From Nocardioides eburneiflavus (lineage in GTDB: Bacteria > Actinomycetota > Actinomycetes > Propionibacteriales > Nocardioidaceae): a stretch of 64,000 bases of DNA. Positions 59,612-64,000 of the stretch are shown here, in pieces. A program made the position numbers and the translations under genes. Below the pieces are notes generated by a model. The model searched no databases. It saw only the letters and a list, made by a program, of their open reading frames with translations, and was not told the DNA's origin. Where the stretch lies: NCBI RefSeq assembly GCF_004785795.1, contig NZ_SRRO01000001.1, forward strand, positions 3,038,001-3,102,000, given 5' to 3'. The first letter of the stretch is position 1; each line of letters begins with the position of its first letter.

Positions 59612-59715
59612 TACATGCTGTACGGGTGATCGTCACAAGGACGAGTATGACTGCTTGGCTGTGCGGGAACCACACGACTTGGGGTCGCCTGGCGGCCATG
59701 GGGAGAGGCGAAGAA

Positions 59716-60348
59716 GTGACAAAAAGGCGTGAGGTCGCACTTGCCAACCTGCTGGCCGCAGCAATCAAGACTTTCGCTGAGCACGGCTTTCACGGTTCAT
59801 CGATCAAGGACGTCGCGCGTGCAGCGGGTGTGTCACCCGCAGCCATCTACCTGTACGCGGACTCCAAAGAAGAACTCCTGTACCTGATCTCTCGCGACGG
59901 TCACCAAGAGGCGGTTCGCGTCGTAGAAGCTGCAGTTGCAGGCGGAGGCTCCGTCCTCGAACGCACGCGTCGAGCCGTTCACGACCTGGTGTTGCACCAT
60001 GTGCGCTTCCACACCATGTCTCGCGTCGTGAATTACGAGCTCGCGGCGTTGAGCCGCGAACATTCTGAAGAAATTGTCGCTCTCCGTCGTCAGCTCAACG
60101 ACGCTTTCAAGCACCTGGTTGATGACGGCATCACCGGAGGCGACTTCGAGCCGCCCGACCGACGAATGGCCGTGACCGGACTGATGTCCTTGGCCGTCGA
60201 TACGGCCCGGTGGTACCACCCGGGCCTCGGGCCGAGCTATGCGCCAGAGATCATCGCGGACTCGTACGCCGAAATGGCAGTGCGAATGTTGACCGGCACT
60301 GCCGTGCCCGCGGTCCCGGCGATGAGCGGCGGCGCGCCTTACGCCTGA
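59716..60348 (+). CDS. TetR/AcrR-family transcriptional regulator
   Basis: 210 residues if started at GTG 59716, which has GGGGAGAGG 8 nt upstream; ATG 59698 and ATG 59626 are in frame. The N-terminal helix-turn-helix is classical (AEHGFHGSSIKDVARAAGVS, then PAAIYLYADSKEELL). The C-terminal ligand domain (VLERTRRAVHDLVLHHVRFH; RMAVTGLMSLAVDTARWYHP) resembles FadR/KstR2-like regulators that sense acyl-CoA. It is the only DNA-binding regulator in the cluster, so it is the first candidate for the TCCCCC sites. The 3' end overlaps the convergent USP gene by 10 bp. Confidence 0.85.
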   Translation: MTKRREVALANLLAAAIKTFAEHGFHGSSIKDVARAAGVSPAAIYLYADSKEELLYLISRDGHQEAVRVVEAAVAGGGSVLERTRRAVHDLVLHHVRFHTMSRVVNYELAALSREHSEEIVALRRQLNDAFKHLVDDGITGGDFEPPDRRMAVTGLMSLAVDTARWYHPGLGPSYAPEIIADSYAEMAVRMLTGTAVPAVPAMSGGAPYA

Positions 60349-60764
60349 GTGTGCGCCACGTACACGTCGCAAGGCGCCGTAGCGGTCACGTCATGGGCAA
60401 CGCTGCCAAGGATCCGGCCGATGCCCTGAGCTCGCTTGTTCCCAACGACAATGAGTCCAGCATCGATGCTCTCCGCATAACGCACAAGCGACTCCACCGC
60501 GCGACCGCGCACCGAGGCCGGCACCACCTGCACGTCGGGAAAGACCTTACGAATGCGTCGAGCTGAACGTTCCACGACGGCAGTCGCTTGCTCGGCCGTG
60601 CTGAGCACAACCTCCTGAGTGCCACCTTCGAACTGCTCGACGGCGTCTCGCTTGAAGGCCATCAGTAGATGAAGGTCAGCTTGAAGAGCCTGAGCCAAGC
60701 GCCCGGCCACCAACGCGGCGGTCTCCGCAGTCTCAGTCCCATCCACTCCGACGACAATTCTCAT
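60339..60764 (-). CDS. Universal stress protein
   Basis: 141 residues. MRIVVGVDGTETAETAALVA and the C-terminal VVGNKRAQGIGRILGSVAHD carry the ATP-binding G-x2-G-x9-G-S type pattern of UspA-fold proteins. It lies 9 bp downstream of the amine-oxidase gene and is probably co-transcribed with it from the promoter containing site 9. Role in the pathway unknown; USPs often mark stress- or carbon-linked operons. Confidence 0.85.
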   Translation of the reverse strand: MRIVVGVDGTETAETAALVAGRLAQALQADLHLLMAFKRDAVEQFEGGTQEVVLSTAEQATAVVERSARRIRKVFPDVQVVPASVRGRAVESLVRYAESIDAGLIVVGNKRAQGIGRILGSVAHDVTATAPCDVYVAHTQA

Positions 60765-60773
60765 GGCTCGTCC

Positions 60774-62126
60774 CTAGGCCGACGCAGCCACAGACGCACG
60801 GAGTTCCTCGCCAACGGATCGGCCCACGTGGTAGCCGCTGTTGTTGGCGCCGGCGAGGCCAGGCTCGGCCGTGTAGTCGCCGCAGAAACGCACACGCCCA
60901 TGTGCCTGGCGCAGTGCCGAACGATCGGCGTACGAGCCCGGTCGCATCCAAGGCAGTCCCACGGGGCTCCACCGCTGGACCACCGCTCCGGCCGGGTCAA
61001 TCAGCGTGCGCGCCTCAGGGAACATCGCGACGATGTGGTCGAAGAACCGGCTCACGATCTCGGCGTCCGTGCCTAGGAGCACCGCCTGCGCCTTGTGTGC
61101 ATTCGCGATGGTGACGACATGGCCCCCCAGCTCCGGACAGTCGCGCTTACCGAGGTAGGAGAAGTTGGTGAAGAGCGAGAACGGCGATCGCCCAGACACG
61201 GGCAGGAAGAACATCCCGTCCCATGGAGCTCGGACTCGATCCTTCACGGGCCAAGCCACCGAGACAATCTGCCCGTACGGTGCTCGGCTCAGCATGGCGC
61301 TGCGCATGTCGCCTGGAAGGTCGTCGAACACGCCCACGACAGCCGACGAGGGCATCGCGCACACTACTCGAAGAGCGTTCAAGCTCTGCTGCTGACCATC
61401 TTGGTCCTCAAAGTGGACTGTCACGTGGTCGCTGTCCTGGTCGACCTTGATCACTCGACAACCGAGGCGCACAGCGTCTGCTGGCAGCACCTCGGCGATG
61501 CGCTGCGTGATGCGTTGAGTGCCTCCACGAGCTCCGCGCACCTGCTTGCTCGACTTGGGGTCGATGTAGGCGCTCAGGCCGTATACGAGCCCCATGAGAG
61601 CGGAGACCTCATTGGCAGGCACGCCGGCTGCGCCCTCGCAGAAGCCGTTGAGAATCTGGTGAGTGGTCGGGGCGGCTCGTCCGATGACGCGTGAAAGCGA
61701 CTGCGAGTCGAGCTCCAGCTTCTCGTCCTGTGTCATCTTCGGCACGCGGTGCAGAAGTCGTCGCAGGCGAAGCACGGTCACAGCGAAGTCCGCCTTCTCT
61801 GCCAACGTGAGCGGCATCTTCAAGAACAGCTTCTCAGCGGTGGAGCCTCGAGCCCATCGGTCGTCGATGCCGACCGCGAAGTCCGCACCCTCGATTGAAA
61901 CCGAATCAATCCCAAGCTCCTCGCACAGGGACAGAAGCCGCGGGCTCGTGACAATCTGCGCGCCGAGGTTGTACCAGATCTGGTCGTCGCCGCCCGAGTA
62001 TGTTCGTCCACCGACGCGGTCGAGCTCCTCGAGCACGATCACCCGGTGGTCGCGCAGCTCGTATGCCGCGGTCATACCTGCGATGCCCGCCCCAAGAACA
62101 ATGACGTCAGCGTCGGTGTGGACCAT
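60774..62126 (-). CDS. FAD-dependent amine oxidase (MAO-like)
   Basis: 450 residues from ATG 62126, preceded by CCGGAGGTCACC. Dinucleotide-binding VIVLGAGIAGMTAAYELRD (~9-27), the GGRTYSGG motif (~41) and the C-terminal FCGDYTAEPGLAGANNSGYH (~415) define the flavin amine oxidase/protoporphyrinogen-oxidase superfamily. The middle region is substrate-binding and has no diagnostic motif. It would oxidise an amine to an imine with O2 or another acceptor. In an operon with the USP gene. The substrate is unknown; phytoene-desaturase-like activity cannot be excluded. Confidence 0.8.
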   Translation of the reverse strand: MVHTDADVIVLGAGIAGMTAAYELRDHRVIVLEELDRVGGRTYSGGDDQIWYNLGAQIVTSPRLLSLCEELGIDSVSIEGADFAVGIDDRWARGSTAEKLFLKMPLTLAEKADFAVTVLRLRRLLHRVPKMTQDEKLELDSQSLSRVIGRAAPTTHQILNGFCEGAAGVPANEVSALMGLVYGLSAYIDPKSSKQVRGARGGTQRITQRIAEVLPADAVRLGCRVIKVDQDSDHVTVHFEDQDGQQQSLNALRVVCAMPSSAVVGVFDDLPGDMRSAMLSRAPYGQIVSVAWPVKDRVRAPWDGMFFLPVSGRSPFSLFTNFSYLGKRDCPELGGHVVTIANAHKAQAVLLGTDAEIVSRFFDHIVAMFPEARTLIDPAGAVVQRWSPVGLPWMRPGSYADRSALRQAHGRVRFCGDYTAEPGLAGANNSGYHVGRSVGEELRASVAASA

Positions 62127-62210
62127 GGTGACCTCCGGATCGTGCGTGTCTATGTACACCTCAGATTGGCTCAAGCACCTGCCAGCGAGGTCCTGGCTCC
62201 TCACACAACG

Positions 62211-62223
62211 CCCGATCGGGGGA
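62211..62223 (-). promoter_or_regulatory. TCCCCCNNNNGGG element (site 9)
   Basis: CCCGATCGGGGGA on the + strand (reverse orientation), 85 bp upstream of the amine-oxidase gene. Confidence 0.7.
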
Positions 62224-62248
62224 GTGGCGATTGCCCACCGGGTTAGCA

Positions 62249-62261
62249 TCCCCCAGTTGGG
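62249..62261 (+). promoter_or_regulatory. TCCCCCNNNNGGG element (site 10)
   Basis: TCCCCCAGTTGGG, forward orientation, 78 bp upstream of the ABC permease gene. Back-to-back with site 9. Confidence 0.7.
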
Positions 62262-62338
62262 CGGTGACTAGGGAGGTGCCTGAGGTCACAGCGCGACTGC
62301 GCCTACCGTGAGGACACACGGCAAGGACGGAGGGCGCC

Positions 62339-63256
62339 ATGAGCCTCGTCAAGGAGACAATGGACCTGGACGCGCATCCACAAGCGTCCGGTGACGCGCA
62401 GAGGAAAAGACGCTTCGCCCTCACCAACCCGCTGTTGGTGCTTCCGGCAGCCGTTTTTGTCGCTCTCGCATTCGGCTACCCGGTGCTACAGATGTTTTGG
62501 CTGAGCATCACAGACTTTCCGACCGGGGAGGGAAGTTGGTACTCGAACTTCAGTTGGTACTTCTCGGACGCGACCCAGATGACGATTCTGCGCCGCACCT
62601 TCCTGGTTGCCGCGTGGGTCACGGTGTCGTGCCTCGTGCTGGGTTTCCCATACGCATACCTCATGACGACAGTGAGCAAGAGGTGGCGGCTGGTCATGAT
62701 CGCCGGTGTGATGCTGCCGTTTTGGTCAAACCTCGTGGTGCGGACCTACGCCTGGGTCATCCTGCTCCAGGACGTTGGCCCCGTCCCGGCCCTCATCGAG
62801 TCCTTCGGCATCGACGCACCACGACTGATCGGCAATGTCGCCGGCATGACGATCGGCGCGACCCAGGTGCTACTTCCGTTCCTGGTCCTGCCGCTCTACG
62901 CCGGCCTGCAAGGAATCGATCGCAGGCTGCTGGATGCGGCGCAGAGTCTTGGGGCCAACCCCGCGAAGGCATTTGTCAAGATCTACCTACCGCTGGCGGT
63001 GCCTGGTGTGTTCGCTGGAGGCATGCTCGTGTTCGTGTTGTCCCTGGGCTTCTACTTCACCCCGGCGCTTCTGGGAAGTCCGGGTGAAAGCCTGATCTCC
63101 CAACAGATCGTCATCCAGACCAGCAAGTTGCTGGCGTTCGGCCGAGGCGGCGCCATGGCGTTCATTCTGCTGGTGCTCACGTTGGTTCTCTTTGGCCTCG
63201 CCGGGATCGTGACCCGCGCGCGCACGCGCGGCATCGATGCTGGAGGTGCGCGATGA
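62339..63256 (+). CDS. Polyamine-type ABC transporter permease (PotB-like)
   Basis: 305 residues, ATG preceded by ACGGAGGGCG. Six membrane helices (LLVLPAAVFVALAFGYPVLQ; TFLVAAWVTVSCLVLGFPYA; LVMIAGVMLPFWSNLVVRTY ...). The EAA-type cytoplasmic loop is LLDAAQSLGANPAKAFVKIY, which contacts the ATPase. The sequence is like PotB/PotH permeases for spermidine and putrescine. The stop overlaps the ATG of the second permease (ATGA). Works with the binding protein at 49.3-50.4 kb; the ATPase gene is not in the window. Confidence 0.9.
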   Translation: MSLVKETMDLDAHPQASGDAQRKRRFALTNPLLVLPAAVFVALAFGYPVLQMFWLSITDFPTGEGSWYSNFSWYFSDATQMTILRRTFLVAAWVTVSCLVLGFPYAYLMTTVSKRWRLVMIAGVMLPFWSNLVVRTYAWVILLQDVGPVPALIESFGIDAPRLIGNVAGMTIGATQVLLPFLVLPLYAGLQGIDRRLLDAAQSLGANPAKAFVKIYLPLAVPGVFAGGMLVFVLSLGFYFTPALLGSPGESLISQQIVIQTSKLLAFGRGGAMAFILLVLTLVLFGLAGIVTRARTRGIDAGGAR

Positions 63257-64000
63257 CCGGCCGTTCCGTATCCCTCGGACGCGCCCTGCTGATCGCATAC
63301 TCGGTACTGGTCGGCATGGTGCTCGTCCTTCCCACCTTCGTGGTGGTGCCTGTGAGCTTCTCGGATCAGAAGAGCTTGCGGCTGCCTAAGGGTTTCTCGA
63401 CCCAGTGGTACGAGAACTTCTTCACCGACCCCGGCTGGTACGAATCGGCCATCCTCTCGCTGCGCGTCGGCCTGGTGGTGACTGTCATTGCGACTGTCCT
63501 GGGAACGGCCGCAGCACTCGGCCTGAACAAGGCGCTCGGTGCCTGGAAGGGTGCTGCGCGAGCCTGGCTCCTCGCGCCGATCATCGTGCCCGGTGTGATC
63601 ACGGCTATCGGTATCTTCTACGTGTTCCTCAAGCTCGGCTTGACGCAGAATTACTGGGGCTTCGTGATTGCCCACACGGTGATGGCGATCCCATTCGTGA
63701 TCGTCACGGTAACGGCTTCACTGTCGGGCTTCGATCACCAACTCGTGAAGGCTGCGCAGAGTCTGGGAGCGCGCCCATGGAGCGCGTTCCGGCAAGTGAT
63801 GTTGCCCCTGATCGCCCCAGGAGTGATCACCGGCGCCTTGTTCGCGTTCCTGACCTCCTTCGACGAGGCCATCATCACGCTCTTCCTGTCGGGTCCGTTC
63901 ACCCGGACCCTGCCCGTCAAGATCTACCAAAGCGTCACTCAGGAGTTCGATCCGACAGTGGCGGCGGCCTCCACCCTGCTGCTCGTAGTGACCACTCTTC
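63253..64000 (+). CDS. Polyamine-type ABC transporter permease (PotC-like), truncated by window end
   Basis: The first ~249 residues from ATG 63253, open to the right edge. Membrane helices LLIAYSVLVGMVLVLPTFVV, SLRVGLVVTVIATVLGTAAA and WLLAPIIVPGVITAIGIFYV; EAA loop VKAAQSLGARPWSAFRQVML; then FLTSFDEAIITLFLSGPFTR, a typical PotC/PotI segment. ATGA overlap with the first permease indicates one operon. The missing end should follow within ~25 codons, and an ATPase gene is expected downstream. Confidence 0.9.
   Translation, partial: MTGRSVSLGRALLIAYSVLVGMVLVLPTFVVVPVSFSDQKSLRLPKGFSTQWYENFFTDPGWYESAILSLRVGLVVTVIATVLGTAAALGLNKALGAWKGAARAWLLAPIIVPGVITAIGIFYVFLKLGLTQNYWGFVIAHTVMAIPFVIVTVTASLSGFDHQLVKAAQSLGARPWSAFRQVMLPLIAPGVITGALFAFLTSFDEAIITLFLSGPFTRTLPVKIYQSVTQEFDPTVAAASTLLLVVTTL

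Noticed and set aside
1..64000. CRISPR arrays, tRNA and rRNA genes
   Set aside because: No regularly spaced repeats, cloverleaf-like or rRNA-like sequence was noticed by eye; a tRNA scan would be needed to exclude a missed tRNA.

Overview
The window is high-GC DNA with GTG starts, ATGA/GTGA stop-start overlaps and gene families typical of Actinomycetota. The SCO6880-type conjugation protein, actinobacterial Tad-like genes and MobF relaxase-primase suggest a Nocardioides-like member of the Propionibacteriales. The genus is inference. No rRNA, tRNA, CRISPR array, integrase or attachment site was recognised.

Region 1 (1-5.7 kb) is the end of a Tad-like or secreted-protein operon: TadE-like, TadG-like, a LysM membrane protein split by frame from a BTAD-like regulator, a small protein that appears to start with ACG, a lipoprotein and a secreted protein. 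Region 2 (5.9-10.9 kb) is defence cargo: a CoiA-like nuclease and an overlapping gene pair that looks like a Gabija system (OLD/TOPRIM nuclease GajA plus UvrD-like helicase GajB). Region 3 (11.4-27.6 kb) is a one-directional conjugation operon: HTH protein, degenerate ParA-like protein, small membrane protein, two single-pass VirB8-like proteins, VirB6/TrbL-like, SCO6880-like, VirB4-like, a 1051-residue secreted protein with two nuclease-type EEP domains and two peptidoglycan hydrolase modules, VirD4-like coupling protein, and a secreted thermonuclease. It ends at a strong hairpin.

Region 4 (27.7-36.1 kb) is a patchwork of single accessory genes on alternating strands: potassium channel, lamin-tail protein, MafI-like and frameshifted SUKH immunity proteins, two HEPN-like proteins, two unknowns and a DUF4917/SIR2-like protein. 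Region 5 (36.3-42.3 kb) is a giant MobF relaxase-helicase with a DnaG/TOPRIM primase tail. Region 6 (42.4-45.7 kb) holds two tandem IS110-family elements and a third, transposase-less left end; the conserved leaders probably encode bridge RNAs.

Region 7 (46.2-64 kb) is a catabolic cluster: three SDRs (one frameshifted), an MFS transporter, an imine-reductase-like enzyme, a polyamine-type ABC importer (binding protein and two permeases), an acyl-CoA dehydrogenase pair, a trimethylamine-dehydrogenase-family flavoprotein, an acyl-CoA ligase, a thioesterase, an FAD amine oxidase, a TetR regulator and a universal stress protein. The gene set fits uptake and oxidation of an unidentified amine, followed by CoA-dependent breakdown of its carbon skeleton. 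A 13-bp element, TCCCCCNNNNGGG, lies upstream of almost every transcription unit here, in an orientation that matches gene direction (ten exact copies, all intergenic). It looks like the operator or activator site of a dedicated, apparently undescribed regulon.
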